Source of the DNA: Alcanivorax sediminis
GTDB taxonomy: Bacteria; Pseudomonadota; Gammaproteobacteria; Pseudomonadales; Alcanivoracaceae
Reading direction: 5' to 3'
Assembly: GCF_009601165.1 (NCBI RefSeq)
Contig: NZ_WIRE01000002.1
Location: 1 to 64,000, forward strand
DNA length: 64,000 nucleotides
How positions within the stretch are numbered: position 1 is the first letter of the stretch; each line of letters starts with the position of its first letter. The translations under genes and the position numbers were made by a program. Under the pieces are notes generated by a model that worked only from the letters and a program-made list of their open reading frames with translations, was not told the DNA's origin and ran no database searches. Positions 17,114 through 26,320 of this stretch are shown piece after piece.

Positions 17114-17943
17114 CCTTTCTGATGTTGATACTGGTGCTTGGTCTGCGTCGTCTCGAAAGTGACTGGCCGCACTGGATGATTAATGGGCAACGGCACCATG
17201 CCTGGTTGCAGATTCTGGCCAGCCGCTTTGGCAACGGCCTGCTGCTGTGGTGTCTGGCCATTGCCATCCCGGCGGTGCTGTTAGGCCTCATTGAGTGCTG
17301 GCTGCAAGGGTTCTGGGGGCAGTGGCTGTGGCTCTTGCTTGGCAGCGTGGTGCTGCTCTGGTTGCTGGGCGGCCACAGCGAATTTCGGCAGGTAGATGAA
17401 CTGCTGGTGCGCGGCCGCATGAATGACCCTGAAGGCTTTGCTGCTTTGGCGGAAGATGAATTTGGCGTGCAGGGCGATCCGACGGAACCTGCCGTGCAGC
17501 AAGCGCTGGCTGAGCGGATTCTGGGTCGTGAGCAGCAGCTGTTTGTGGCCATTTTCTGGCTGGTCGTCTTTGGCCTGCCTGCGGCGCTTGTTGTGGTTCT
17601 TAACCATTCCTGGTCGCAGCGGGCCGAGCGGGAAAATACCCGTTGGGCAACCACGCTTGATCATTGGTTGAGCTGGCCTGCGCAGCGCCTGATGATCTTC
17701 AGCATGGCGCTGGTGGGCGATTTTGCAGCGGTGCTGGATTACATGCGCGGTCACTGGCTGAAACTGCAGGGGGCAGAAAAACATGCGGCTATCGCCGCAA
17801 GAGTTGCCATGGATGTGCCTGAGCAGGAAGTGGGCTCCCCTTTCTATCAAATGATTGCACCGCTGGAGTCCCTGCAGGGCCTGCTGCTGCGCTGCATGGC
17901 CGTGTGGCTGATCATGGCGGCGCTGTGGGTGATGTTGAGCTGA
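17110..17943 (+). CDS. ampE: Inner-membrane regulator AmpE
   Basis: AmpE is a 277-residue inner-membrane protein of the CobD/CbiB-like superfamily, cotranscribed with ampD in many gammaproteobacteria and linked to beta-lactamase regulation; its biochemistry is unclear. Hydrophobic segments lie near residues 1-12, 40-60, 68-90, 145-165 and 255-277. The N-terminal FLMLILVLGLRRLE and the phrase SPFYQMIAPLESL fit the family. The ATG at 17110 overlaps the ampD stop by four bases, indicating translational coupling. Confidence 0.9.
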   Translation: MTFLMLILVLGLRRLESDWPHWMINGQRHHAWLQILASRFGNGLLLWCLAIAIPAVLLGLIECWLQGFWGQWLWLLLGSVVLLWLLGGHSEFRQVDELLVRGRMNDPEGFAALAEDEFGVQGDPTEPAVQQALAERILGREQQLFVAIFWLVVFGLPAALVVVLNHSWSQRAERENTRWATTLDHWLSWPAQRLMIFSMALVGDFAAVLDYMRGHWLKLQGAEKHAAIAARVAMDVPEQEVGSPFYQMIAPLESLQGLLLRCMAVWLIMAALWVMLS

Positions 17944-17983
17944 GCGCGCCGGGCCAGAGTCGGAAAGAGTGAAACGGTTGCCC

Positions 17984-18013
17984 TTGTGGGAGCGGGGCCC
18001 CGGCGCGAAGACG
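17984..18013. repeat. REP-like element
   Basis: TTGTGGGAGCGGGGCCCCGG followed by CGCGAAGACGG has the GTGGGAGC head and CGCGAAGAC tail typical of pseudomonad-type REP sequences. It lies just after the ampE stop codon. Confidence 0.55.
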
Positions 18014-18184
18014 GCCAGAGCGCGCTTTCCCACTGGCGTGTTGTTCTGGAGGGTCTGCTGGTTTCATCAAGACAGCACTTTATTCGCTATTCGTCTTATG
18101 GAAACGCTGCCAGGCTGGGCGCAAGCTGGTAACGACTGGTAATGAAATAGTGCCCAAATAATTGTTTTTGAGGGTTTTTGTCAT

Positions 18185-18212
18185 TTGACCGGCCGGTCAT
18201 CATCGCTAGTAT
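18185..18212 (+). promoter_or_regulatory. Probable aceE promoter with palindromic operator
   Basis: The -35 box TTGACC (18185-18190) and -10 box TAGTAT (18207-18212) are separated by 16 bases. The 14-bp perfect palindrome TGACCGGCCGGTCA (18186-18199) overlaps the -35 box, the layout expected for a repressor site. The regulator is unknown; the site does not look like the E. coli PdhR box. Confidence 0.55.
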
Positions 18213-18339
18213 GAATGCAGGTATCCGGCGCAGGCCGGAGAGCAACGAGGTTCGCCTCGCCCGGACACCCCCGGGTATGTTTGCGGTATGACAGTGATCC
18301 TGACGTACCGTTCGGCTACGCGAAAAAGGACGCACGCCC

Positions 18340-21012
18340 ATGCAAAAACGCAGTTTCTTCGATGATATGGATCCCGCTGAAACACGGGAGTGGCTTGACG
18401 CACTGGAATCGGTGGTCGAGCGGGAGGGCCCGGAACGGGCAGCCTGGCTCCTCGATGTCATTGCCAACGAAGCCCAGGAGCAGGGCATTCATCGCACCCA
18501 TCTCAACACCCCCTACCTCAATACCATTTCTCCACAAGACGAAGCCCCCATTCCCGGTGACGTGTTCATGGAGCGTCGTATTCGTTCCCTGGTGCGCTGG
18601 AATGCCCTGGCCATGGTGATGAGGGCCAACATGAACAACGATGACGAGCTGGGTGGCCACATTGCCTCCTTTGCCTCATCCGCCACTCTCTACGATGTCG
18701 GCTTCAACCATTTCTTCCGGGCCCCCAGTGATAAAAATGAAGGGGACCTGGTGTTCTTTCAGGGGCATTCGGCGCCGGGCGTATATGCGCGGGCCTACCT
18801 GGAAGGCCGTATCAGCGAAGAGCAACTGGATAATTTCCGTCGGGAAGTGGACGGGCAAGGCCTCTCCTCCTACCCGCACCCATGGCTGATGCCGGATTTC
18901 TGGCAGTTTCCTACGGTGTCCATGGGGCTGGGGCCGATTCAGGCCATCTACCAGGCCCACATCATGAAGTACCTGCAGAATCGTGAACTGATCGAGAAGG
19001 ACGACCGCAAGGTCTGGGCGTTCATGGGTGATGGGGAGATGGACGAGCCGGAATCCCTTGGCGCGCTGGCGCTGGCTGGCCGGGAGAAGCTGGATAACCT
19101 GGTATTCGTGGTTAACTGTAACCTGCAGCGTCTGGATGGCCCGGTGCGTGGTAACGGCAAGATCATTCAGGAACTGGAGGGTGTGTTCCGTGGCGCCGGC
19201 TGGAATGTCATCAAGGTGGTCTGGGGTCGGCTATGGGACCCGCTGCTGGAGAAGGACAGCCAGGGCCTGCTGCGTCGTCGTATGGAAGAGTGCGTGGATG
19301 GCGAATATCAGGCGTACAAGAAGAACGGCGGCGCTTATACCCGTGAGCATTTCTTTGGTGAATACCCGGAGCTGAAGGAACTGGTAGCGCATATGTCCGA
19401 TGAGGACATCTATCGTCTCAATCGCGGGGGCCACGATCCCTTCAAGGTCTATGCGGCCTACCACGAAGCCACCAGGCACACCGGTCGTCCTACCGTGATT
19501 CTGGCCAAAACCGTGAAAGGCTATGCCACTGGAGCGGGTGAAGCAGTCAACAAGACTCACCAGATGAAGAAGCTGGATCTGGAAAGTCTCAAGGAATTCC
19601 GTGACCGCTTCGATATGCCGTTCACCGACGAACAGCTGAAGGACGTCCCTTATTACCGCCCCGAGTCGGACTCTCCTGAGCTGCGCTACATGAATGAGCA
19701 GCGCAACAAGCTCGGTGGCTTTATGCCGGTACGTCGTCAGCAGGCGAGCGAGCCGCTAACAATACCCGGGCTGGATGTGTTTGCCAGTTTTCTGGAGGGC
19801 AGTGGCGATCGGGAGATTTCCACGACCATGGCCTTCGTGCGCATGATGAGTGCACTGATCAAGGACAAGCAGATCGGCGAGCGTGTGGTGCCGATCGTGC
19901 CCGATGAAGCCCGTACTTTTGGTATGGAAGGGCTGTTCCGTCAGCTGGGAATTTATTCCTCCGGTGGCCAGAAATACGAACCGGAAGATGCCGGTCAGGT
20001 GATGTACTACCGGGAAGACAAGAAGGGCCGCATCCTGGAAGAGGGCATCAACGAAGCGGGCGCCATGTCCGGCTGGCTGGCGGCTGCCACCAGTTACAGC
20101 GTGCATAACTTCGCCTTGATCCCGTTCTACATCTATTACTCCATGTTCGGTTTTCAGCGTATTGGTGACCTTGCCTGGGCGGCAGGCGACAGTCAGGCCC
20201 GCGGTTTCCTGCTGGGGGCGACAGCCGGGCGCACCACGCTTAATGGAGAGGGCCTGCAGCACCAGGACGGACACAGCCATATATTGGCTGGCACTATTCC
20301 CAACTGTGTCACCTACGACCCCACCTACAGCTATGAGTTGGCGGTGATCCTGCACGATGGCCTCAAGCGCATGTACGAAAACAACGAAAAAGTTTTCTAC
20401 TACCTGACGCTGATGAACGAGAACTATCGGCACGGCGCCATGCCGGAAGGTGCCGAGGAAGGCATCCGTCGCGGCATGTACCTGTTGCGCGAAGGCAAGG
20501 GAAAAAACAAAAAAACACTGCGAGTTCAGCTGCTGGGCAGTGGCACCATTCTCCGCGAAGTGGAGGCAGCAGCAGAATTATTGCGCGATGACTTTGGTAT
20601 CGCTGCGGATGTATGGAGCGTCACCAGCTTCAACGAACTGCGTCGCGAAGGCATCAGGAAAGACCGTGACGAGCTGCTCCACCCGGACAGTGAGCGCGAA
20701 CAGAACTGGGTAGAGAAATGTCTGGCTGATCGCGAGGGGCCGGTGATTGCATCCACCGATTACATGCGCAGCTTTGCCGACCAGATCCGTCCCTGGATCA
20801 AGGCGCCTTACTTGGTACTGGGCACTGACGGCTTTGGTCGCAGTGATTCCCGTCAGAAGTTGCGCCACTTCTTTGAAGTGGATCGATACTTTGTGGTGCT
20901 GGCGTCGCTGAATGCGCTCCGCAAGGAAGGTAAGGTGGATGCAGCGACCGTTAAGCAGGCCATCGAGAAATACGGCATCGATACGGATAAACCCTATCCG
21001 GTGATGCATTGA
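18340..21012 (+). CDS. aceE: Pyruvate dehydrogenase E1 component, homodimeric type
   Basis: AceE is the thiamine-diphosphate-dependent decarboxylase of the pyruvate dehydrogenase complex, which feeds acetyl-CoA into the TCA cycle. The 890-residue product has the length of the homodimeric E1. The thiamine diphosphate/magnesium motif is visible (GDGEMDEPES ... NCNLQRLDGPVRGN), as are the E. coli-like segments GGHIASFASSATLYDVGFNH, GLSSYPHPWLMPDFWQFPTV and GRTTLNGEGLQHQDGHSH. The start ATG follows AAAGGA by about ten bases. It is followed by aceF after 37 bases. The E3 gene (lpd) is not in the window. Confidence 0.97.
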   Translation: MQKRSFFDDMDPAETREWLDALESVVEREGPERAAWLLDVIANEAQEQGIHRTHLNTPYLNTISPQDEAPIPGDVFMERRIRSLVRWNALAMVMRANMNNDDELGGHIASFASSATLYDVGFNHFFRAPSDKNEGDLVFFQGHSAPGVYARAYLEGRISEEQLDNFRREVDGQGLSSYPHPWLMPDFWQFPTVSMGLGPIQAIYQAHIMKYLQNRELIEKDDRKVWAFMGDGEMDEPESLGALALAGREKLDNLVFVVNCNLQRLDGPVRGNGKIIQELEGVFRGAGWNVIKVVWGRLWDPLLEKDSQGLLRRRMEECVDGEYQAYKKNGGAYTREHFFGEYPELKELVAHMSDEDIYRLNRGGHDPFKVYAAYHEATRHTGRPTVILAKTVKGYATGAGEAVNKTHQMKKLDLESLKEFRDRFDMPFTDEQLKDVPYYRPESDSPELRYMNEQRNKLGGFMPVRRQQASEPLTIPGLDVFASFLEGSGDREISTTMAFVRMMSALIKDKQIGERVVPIVPDEARTFGMEGLFRQLGIYSSGGQKYEPEDAGQVMYYREDKKGRILEEGINEAGAMSGWLAAATSYSVHNFALIPFYIYYSMFGFQRIGDLAWAAGDSQARGFLLGATAGRTTLNGEGLQHQDGHSHILAGTIPNCVTYDPTYSYELAVILHDGLKRMYENNEKVFYYLTLMNENYRHGAMPEGAEEGIRRGMYLLREGKGKNKKTLRVQLLGSGTILREVEAAAELLRDDFGIAADVWSVTSFNELRREGIRKDRDELLHPDSEREQNWVEKCLADREGPVIASTDYMRSFADQIRPWIKAPYLVLGTDGFGRSDSRQKLRHFFEVDRYFVVLASLNALRKEGKVDAATVKQAIEKYGIDTDKPYPVMH

Positions 21013-21049
21013 TCGCACCTCAAGAGAATCTCACTAAAAGGAGACTGGT

Positions 21050-22669
21050 GTGAGTGAGAAGATTCAGGTTCCCGATGTGGGCAGCAGTGATCCTGTTGAC
21101 GTCATCGAGATCAGCGTAAAGGTCGGCGACACCATCGCCGCGGAAGACACCATTGTGGTGCTGGAATCGGACAAGGCCACCGTGGAAGTGCCGGCGCCGA
21201 AAGCGGGCAAGGTCACTGCCATCAATGTGAAGGTGGGCGATCGCGTAAAAGAAGGCGATGACCTTCTGGAGGTTGAGGGCGATGCCGGTGCCACGGATAG
21301 CGCTCCGGTAGCTGAAGAGAAAACTGACGTTTCGGCGGTTACGGAAGCGGCATCCGAGCCAAAGATCGAGGCGGCTCCTGCCGTGTCAGCCAGCAGCGAA
21401 GGTGCCCGTACGGAAACCGTCTCTGTGCCGGATCTGGGTGACATCGAAGGCGCCGAGATCATCGAAGTCAGCGTGGCCCCCGGTGATGTGCTGGAAGCCG
21501 AGCAGGTAATTGCCGTTCTGGAATCAGACAAGGCCTCGCTGGAAATTCCGGCACCCATGGCGGGCATCGTGGAGACGGTGATCATCAAGGCCGGCGACAA
21601 GGTTAGCACCGGCGATGCTCTGTTGACCTTGAAAGTGTCTGGCGGTGATGCCGCCCATGCACCCGCTGCGCAGGATAAGCCTGCTCCAGCCAGGGCTGAA
21701 GCGGCGGCCAGCAAGCCCGAGCCTGAAGCGACACCGGCCCCGGCAGCAGTGAGTTCGCCAGGCAAGTCGGTACACGCCGGCCCTGCGGTGCGCAAGCTCG
21801 CCCGGGAAATGGGGGTGGACCTGGCTCAGGTCTCCGGGACTGGCCCGAAAGATCGGATTCTCAAGGAGGATGTGCATGCCTGGGTCAAGCAGCGTCTGGA
21901 GGTGCAGCCTGCTGCGGGGGGCGGAGGAGGTGGTCTGTCGCTGGATCTTCCGGATATCGATTACAGCCAGTTTGGCGATATCGAGCGCGAAGAGCTGAAC
22001 AAGCTGCGTAAGGTGTCTGCCCAGAACCTGCACCGCTCCTGGTTGACCATTCCCCACGTGACCCAGCATGACAATGCTGACATTACCGATCTGGAAGCCT
22101 TCCGCAAGCAGCAAAACAAGGCGTTGGAGCGTGAGGGAATCAAGCTTACGATGCTGGCGTTTCTGGTGGCGGCCTGTGCCAAGGCGCTGAAGGAGTTTCC
22201 GCGTTTCAATTGCTCCCTGGAGAACAGCGGAGAAGCCCTGATCCACAAGCACTACATCAACATCGGCATTGCGGTGGATACTCCCAATGGCCTGGTGGTG
22301 CCTGTGATCAAGGATGCGGACAAGAAAAGCCTGAAAGAGATTGCCCGGGAAATGGGCGAGCTGGCGGAGAAAGCACGTAATCGCAAGCTGACCCCGGCGG
22401 ACATGAAGGGCGGTACTTTTAGTATCTCGTCACTGGGTGGCATTGGCGGTACGGCATTTACGCCGATTGTGAACTGGCCGGAAGTGGCCATTCTCGGGGT
22501 GAGCCGTTCGGACATGCAGCCGGTGTGGGATGGCAAGCAGTTCGTGCCGCGTCTGACCCTGCCGCTGAGCCTGTCCTATGACCACCGTGTGATTGATGGC
22601 GCCGAAGCTGCCCGCTTTACCACTTACCTGAGCCAGTTGCTGTCAGATATGCGACGGGTCTTGCTGTAG
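21050..22669 (+). CDS. aceF: Pyruvate dehydrogenase E2, dihydrolipoamide acetyltransferase (GTG start)
   Basis: AceF is the core of the pyruvate dehydrogenase complex; it transfers the acetyl group from lipoate to CoA. The 539-residue product has two lipoyl domains, each with an ESDKA lipoylation motif (Lys at about 42 and 166). These are joined by Ala/Pro-rich linkers, then come a peripheral subunit-binding domain (about 240-280, [19 protein letters not shown]) and the catalytic domain ending in [15 protein letters not shown] with the active His and Asp. The start is GTG: AAAAGGAG at 21036-21043 lies six bases upstream. It has two lipoyl domains, where E. coli has three. Confidence 0.97.
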   Translation: MSEKIQVPDVGSSDPVDVIEISVKVGDTIAAEDTIVVLESDKATVEVPAPKAGKVTAINVKVGDRVKEGDDLLEVEGDAGATDSAPVAEEKTDVSAVTEAASEPKIEAAPAVSASSEGARTETVSVPDLGDIEGAEIIEVSVAPGDVLEAEQVIAVLESDKASLEIPAPMAGIVETVIIKAGDKVSTGDALLTLKVSGGDAAHAPAAQDKPAPARAEAAASKPEPEATPAPAAVSSPGKSVHAGPAVRKLAREMGVDLAQVSGTGPKDRILKEDVHAWVKQRLEVQPAAGGGGGGLSLDLPDIDYSQFGDIEREELNKLRKVSAQNLHRSWLTIPHVTQHDNADITDLEAFRKQQNKALEREGIKLTMLAFLVAACAKALKEFPRFNCSLENSGEALIHKHYINIGIAVDTPNGLVVPVIKDADKKSLKEIAREMGELAEKARNRKLTPADMKGGTFSISSLGGIGGTAFTPIVNWPEVAILGVSRSDMQPVWDGKQFVPRLTLPLSLSYDHRVIDGAEAARFTTYLSQLLSDMRRVLL

Positions 22670-22696
22670 CCCAGAGCGGATACTGGACACAAGAAG

Positions 22697-22718
22697 GCCG
22701 GCATGAGCCGGCTTTTTT
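22697..22718 (+). terminator. Rho-independent terminator of aceEF
   Basis: Stem GCCGGC / GCCGGC (self-complementary halves) with an ATGA loop is followed by six T residues. It lies 28 bases after the aceF stop. Confidence 0.9.
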
Positions 22719-22737
22719 GTGAGTATGGCGAGGGACG

Positions 22738-23070
22738 TTATTCGTTTTCTTCCTTCATTTTCTCTTTCCGTTTTTCCTTGCGCTCTTCCCTGCGCTCTTT
22801 GCGTTTTTCTTTCATTTCGGCCATTTTCTTCTGCTGCTCCGGCGTCAGGATGGCGTTGATCTTGCCCTGGGTTTCATCATGCAGCGCTTTCATTTTTTCG
22901 CCCTGCTCGGTAAAGATAGCCTTCATCTGTTCGCTTTGCTCTTCGCTCAGATCCAGTTTCTGGGCCATGTGCTCGACCATGCGCTCACCGCCTTTATGAT
23001 CACCGCCGGGGCCGAAGGCAAAGGCGGAAGTGGCGAACACGGCGAGAAGAATGACGATGACTTTTTTCAT
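22738..23070 (-). CDS. Spy/CpxP-like periplasmic protein with highly charged tail
   Basis: This 110-residue product has a clear signal peptide (MKKVIVILLAVFATSAFA) and a helical core containing LDLSEEQSEQMKAIF and ILTPEQQKKMAEM, i.e. the LTxxQ-type motifs of Spy/CpxP chaperone-like proteins. The last 30 residues are almost entirely Lys, Arg and Glu (KRKERREERKEKRKEK…). Spy and CpxP act in the periplasm as ATP-independent chaperones or stress sensors. It lies downstream of an OmpR-type regulator and sensor kinase on the same strand, which fits control by that system. AAGGAG precedes the ATG at 23070. Family assignment is by motif and context. Confidence 0.75.
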   Translation of the reverse strand: MKKVIVILLAVFATSAFAFGPGGDHKGGERMVEHMAQKLDLSEEQSEQMKAIFTEQGEKMKALHDETQGKINAILTPEQQKKMAEMKEKRKERREERKEKRKEKMKEENE

Positions 23071-23182
23071 GATGCTCTCCTTGGGGGATATCCGTGGGGC
23101 TGCGGCCCCTGTCTTTGATGTGACCAGTATTGCCGCAAAGAGTGCAAGGAATATGCAGGGAATGTGGAAAAGAAGAGCAGGA

Positions 23183-23209
23183 GCGAGCTTCGAGCTTTCA
23201 GCTGCGAGG
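23183..23209. repeat. Degenerate heptad tract upstream of the Spy-like gene
   Basis: GCGAGCTTCGAGCTTTCAGC and the bases after it show loose 7-bp periodicity related to the CGAGTTT family. Confidence 0.4.
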
Positions 23210-23273
23210 AAAATCAAAACCAGCGCAACGTCTGATACGGCTGTAGGTGGCTGTGAGTTAGCTAAAAGACCAA

Positions 23274-23340
23274 GTTTCGAGTTACGAGAAGCGAGTTTCG
23301 AAAGGCAAAACGTCATGTTCTACAGGTTTTCGTAACTCGC
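23274..23340. repeat. Heptad hairpin element after the response regulator gene
   Basis: The left arm has TCGAGTTACGAGAAGCGAG heptads then CGAAAGGCAAAACG. The right arm is TTTTCGTAACTCGC. It ends two bases from the stop codon of the response regulator gene, so it would be the 3' end of that transcript or a spacer between it and the Spy-like gene. Confidence 0.8.
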
Positions 23341-23342
23341 CT

Positions 23343-24014
23343 TTATGGCGTTTCCAGCCGGTAGCCCACCCCGTAGACACTGCCGATCCAGTCATGGGCA
23401 TCGTCGCTGTGTTCAGTGAGTTTCTTGCGCAGTTTGCGTATGTGGCTGTCGATGGTGCGGTCGGAAACCACGCGGTGGTCCTGGTAAATTTCATCCATCA
23501 ATTGGTCGCGCGACCAGATCCGGCCTGGGTGCCTGGCCAGGGTTTGCATCAGGGCGAATTCGATGGCGGTCAGGCTGATATGCTGGCTGCCGATTCGGGC
23601 CTCGTAGCGCTCCGGGTCCAGCTCCAGGATTTGCCCTGCTGGTGCGGGCTCCGGGTGTGCCCTGCGTAGCACTGCCTTGACGCGGGCCACCACTTCCCGC
23701 GGACTGAACGGCTTGCAAATGTAGTCATCGGCGCCCAGTTCCAGTCCCAGTAGCCTGTCCACTTCATCCACTCTGGCGGTGATCATCAGGATCGGCAAGT
23801 TGCTGTGTTTGCGAATTGACTTGCACACCTCCATGCCATCGCCGTCAGGAAGCATCAGATCCAGCAGCATGGCATCGAAGCGGCCACTTTCTGCGAGGGT
23901 GATGGCGGCCTTGGCGCTGTCGGTCTGTTCGGTTTCGAAGTGTGCGTGGGCAAGGTAGTCCGCTACCAGCTGGGAGAGACGGGGCTCGTCTTCGACAATC
24001 AGAATGCGGCTCAT
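23343..24014 (-). CDS. OmpR/PhoB-family response regulator (BaeR-like)
   Basis: This 223-residue DNA-binding response regulator has a receiver domain with the acidic pair EDE near residue 8, phospho-acceptor Asp in LLDLMLPDGDG near 52 and Lys in KPFSPRE. A C-terminal winged helix follows (SRDQLMDEIYQDHRVVSDRTIDSHIRKLRKKL). The wording of the winged helix resembles BaeR and related envelope-stress regulators. The start at 24014 overlaps the kinase stop (ATGA), so the two are translationally coupled. Likely targets include the Spy-like gene downstream; this is inferred from gene order. Confidence 0.9.
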   Translation of the reverse strand: MSRILIVEDEPRLSQLVADYLAHAHFETEQTDSAKAAITLAESGRFDAMLLDLMLPDGDGMEVCKSIRKHSNLPILMITARVDEVDRLLGLELGADDYICKPFSPREVVARVKAVLRRAHPEPAPAGQILELDPERYEARIGSQHISLTAIEFALMQTLARHPGRIWSRDQLMDEIYQDHRVVSDRTIDSHIRKLRKKLTEHSDDAHDWIGSVYGVGYRLETP

Positions 24015-25363
24015 GCGAACTCTCCCGGCAAGGTCAGGGTAATACGAACGCCTCCCAACGGGCTGTGCTCGGCCTTCAGTGTGCCGCCATGGGCCTCGGC
24101 GATGCGCAGGCAAATGGCCAGCCCGAGCCCTGCGCCACCGGTGCGACGGTTGCGAGAGCTTTCCACCCGGTAGAGATGATCAAACAGCAGCGGCAGGGCG
24201 GTATCGGGCACCCCGGGTGCACTGTCCTCCAGGGTCAGTTGCCACTGGTTGCCCTGCGGTTTCAGCTGGATTAGCACCTGACCCTCATCGTGGGTGTACT
24301 TCACGGTGTTCTGCAGCAGGTTGTCCAGTAACTGACGAATACGCACCGGGTCAATTGAGGCGATGGCCTCATCGGGGAGGTCTGCCGTGACCGTGAGATG
24401 GTGTTGCGCCAGAGCGTGCTGGTAGCTTTCCAGTACATCCGTGACAAGTCGTGCCAGATCCTGTTGCTGGAACTGGTAGCGCAGGTTGCCGCCATCAGCC
24501 AGGGCCAGGTCACGAAGGTCATCGATCAGGTGAGCCAGCTGAGTGGTTTCACTTTCCAGCGCCTTGATGGCCTCAAGGTGCAGCGGACGAATACCGTCGA
24601 CGAGCGCTTCCAGTTCGCCCTTGAGAATGGCCACTGGCGTGCGCAGCTCATGGGCGATATCGGATAACCAGCGTTGCCGTGCCTGCTGGCCCTGTTCCAG
24701 TCGTTCCGAGAGCAGGTCTAGTTGGCGGCTCAGGGTGCCAAGCTCGTCTCTGCGGTGATCCTCCAGCCGGCTGACGTAATCGCCTTCCTGCAGCGTTTGG
24801 GCATGTTGTGTGAGGGCGAGGATCGGAGCCACCAGATGCCGTGCCAATAGCCAGGAAACCAGTAATGACAGGCCGACGCCCACCGCCAACATCCAGGCGA
24901 CAAAGCCCTGCTGGCGATCCCTGAAACGGTCGGACAGCTTGTCGCGTATGGCATCCTGATTGGGATGGGTCAGATAGCCAACGATCCGCCCGTCCGCTTC
25001 AATCGCTATCTCGGTGCGCAGTTTAGGTGGGGCTGGCGGGCCCAGCAGAACCTGCTTGTTGTGATCCAGCAGTTGCAGGTGCCGCATTTCGCCACGTTGC
25101 CCCCGGCCAGCGTCCCCGTCTCCGGCTAATCGGTACAGCCTGCCTAGTCGACGCGGATCATTCAGCAGGAAGTCCCAGCTGTTGCCCTGTTGATACATGC
25201 TCCCAAGGTGTTCGGCCAGTCGCTCTACCTGCTCTTGCTGACGTTCATCCAGATAGGTGTCGAGGCTGCGGATAAAGGAAAGATAGTAAAAGCCGCTGGC
25301 CGCCACCGTGAGGACCAGAAAGGTGCCCAGAAAGATCAGAAAGAGTTTGTTGCGGATGCCCAT
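24011..25363 (-). CDS. Sensor histidine kinase (BaeS-like)
   Basis: This is a 450-residue inner-membrane kinase. It has a transmembrane helix at about 8-30, a periplasmic domain of about 120 residues, a second transmembrane helix at about 160-180 and a HAMP domain. The phosphorylatable His is in LSDIAHELRTPVAILKGELEALVDG, the N box is NLLQNTVKYT, and the glycine boxes are DSAPGVPD and GGAGLGLAI. The H-box wording is that of the BaeS group. It forms an operon with the regulator gene that follows. The stimulus is unknown. Confidence 0.9.
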   Translation of the reverse strand: MGIRNKLFLIFLGTFLVLTVAASGFYYLSFIRSLDTYLDERQQEQVERLAEHLGSMYQQGNSWDFLLNDPRRLGRLYRLAGDGDAGRGQRGEMRHLQLLDHNKQVLLGPPAPPKLRTEIAIEADGRIVGYLTHPNQDAIRDKLSDRFRDRQQGFVAWMLAVGVGLSLLVSWLLARHLVAPILALTQHAQTLQEGDYVSRLEDHRRDELGTLSRQLDLLSERLEQGQQARQRWLSDIAHELRTPVAILKGELEALVDGIRPLHLEAIKALESETTQLAHLIDDLRDLALADGGNLRYQFQQQDLARLVTDVLESYQHALAQHHLTVTADLPDEAIASIDPVRIRQLLDNLLQNTVKYTHDEGQVLIQLKPQGNQWQLTLEDSAPGVPDTALPLLFDHLYRVESSRNRRTGGAGLGLAICLRIAEAHGGTLKAEHSPLGGVRITLTLPGEFA

Positions 25364-25446
25364 GGCGACGCGTCAGCTGTTAGGTACCCCAGTGTACCTT
25401 GCCGCCAGAGGAGGGGGAGTATTTGCACAATGTTTTCATAAAGACT

Positions 25447-25537
25447 GAGTGTCGAGTGACGAGACGCGAGTGTCGACAGGCAAAAAATGATAACCGAAAG
25501 TGGCCGCTTGGCTGTTGATCTTCGTAACTCGCTCTCG
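25447..25537. repeat. Heptad hairpin element between adenosyltransferase and kinase genes
   Basis: The left arm contains GAGTGTCGAGTGACGAGACG-type units followed by CGACAGGCAAAAAA. The right arm (25513-25537) contains TTCGTAACTCGCTCTCG. Pairing is weaker than in sister copies. It abuts the 3' end of the adenosyltransferase gene. Confidence 0.65.
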
Positions 25538-25538
25538 G

Positions 25539-26096
25539 TCAGTTTTTCGGTTTCCACAGCGTTTCCGGGTGCTCATTACGCTGGTTGATCAATCGGGCCA
25601 TGATGAACAGCAGATCGGAAAGGCGATTGACCAGCGCCAGGCTGACCGGGTTTACCGCGTCATCGTCCTCGCTGTGCAGGGTCACCATTTGGCGCTCTAC
25701 CCGACGCGCAACAGTTCGGCAATGGTGGCACCAGGCGGCGGCGGCGTGGCCGCCGGGCAGGACAAACTCCTTCAGCGGAGGCAGCTCTGCATTCAGCGTA
25801 TCGGCCTGGGCTTCCACCTCCACCAGATCGTGATCATCAATCACCACCCGACCAGGAATGGCCAGTTCGCCGCCGATATCAAAAAGGCGTTGCTGAAGCA
25901 GCCCCAGTAGCGAATCAAGATCTCCTTCAAGGCGGTGGGTGCGCAGGACCCCGAGCATACTGTTCAGCTCATCCAGTTCGCCCAGCGCGATAATGCGGGG
26001 ATGGTTCTTGCTGACACGGGAGCCGTCCGCCAGGCCGGTATCGCCCTTGTCGCCAGTGCGGGTGATGACGCGGTTGATGCGCGTTTTGTCGGTCAT
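25539..26096 (-). CDS. PduO-type ATP:cob(I)alamin adenosyltransferase
   Basis: This enzyme makes adenosylcobalamin from cob(I)alamin and ATP in the cytoplasm. The 185-residue product has the family N-terminal motif TRTGDKGDTGLADGSRVSK, the central ALGELDELNSMLG, and the C-terminal RRVERQ...VNRLSDLLFIMAR. The chosen ATG at 26096 is preceded by AAGGA; an upstream in-frame start would add residues not seen in the family. The next gene upstream on the same strand is a TonB receptor, which would fit corrinoid uptake, though a repeat-filled gap of 224 bases separates them. Confidence 0.93.
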   Translation of the reverse strand: MTDKTRINRVITRTGDKGDTGLADGSRVSKNHPRIIALGELDELNSMLGVLRTHRLEGDLDSLLGLLQQRLFDIGGELAIPGRVVIDDHDLVEVEAQADTLNAELPPLKEFVLPGGHAAAAWCHHCRTVARRVERQMVTLHSEDDDAVNPVSLALVNRLSDLLFIMARLINQRNEHPETLWKPKN

Positions 26097-26117
26097 GAAT
26101 AGATCCTTCAGGGCATC

Positions 26118-26147
26118 TTGCTGCAGGAGCTTGCCTGCAAGCGATGG
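26118..26147. repeat. REP-like element
   Basis: CTGCAGGAGCTTGCCTGCAA followed by GCGATGG is a GTAGGAGC-type REP relative located immediately upstream of the adenosyltransferase start. Confidence 0.5.
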
Positions 26148-26173
26148 TAGTAAAGCAAGCAGGACGGGATAAA

Positions 26174-26272
26174 CGCGAGTCACGAGTTTCGAGTTGCGAA
26201 AAGCCAGGGCAAAAAACTTCTGTCCGGGTTTTCGCTTTTGCTTTTCGAAACTCGCTTCTCGTCACTCGAAAC
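26174..26272. repeat. Heptad hairpin element after the TonB receptor gene
   Basis: The left arm has CGAGTCA, CGAGTTT and CGAGTTG units then CGAAAAGCC. The right arm (26240-26272) starts GCTTTTCGAAACT and continues with CGCTTCT, CGTCACT and CGAAAC. It sits 49 bases past the TonB receptor stop. Confidence 0.8.
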
Positions 26273-26320
26273 AATTTTGCATGTGTATGTGCGTCGGGCC
26301 GCGTACCCGTAATCGGTTAA

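Larger units (their letters stand above)
17944..18339. other. Intergenic region ahead of aceE
   Basis: This 396-base stretch has no gene. Its left part holds a REP-like element (17984-18013). Its right part holds the likely aceE promoter and operator, followed by a GC-rich untranslated leader of about 120 bases containing self-complementary runs (CCGGCGCAGGCCGG and CCCGGACACCCCCGGG). Confidence 0.6.
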
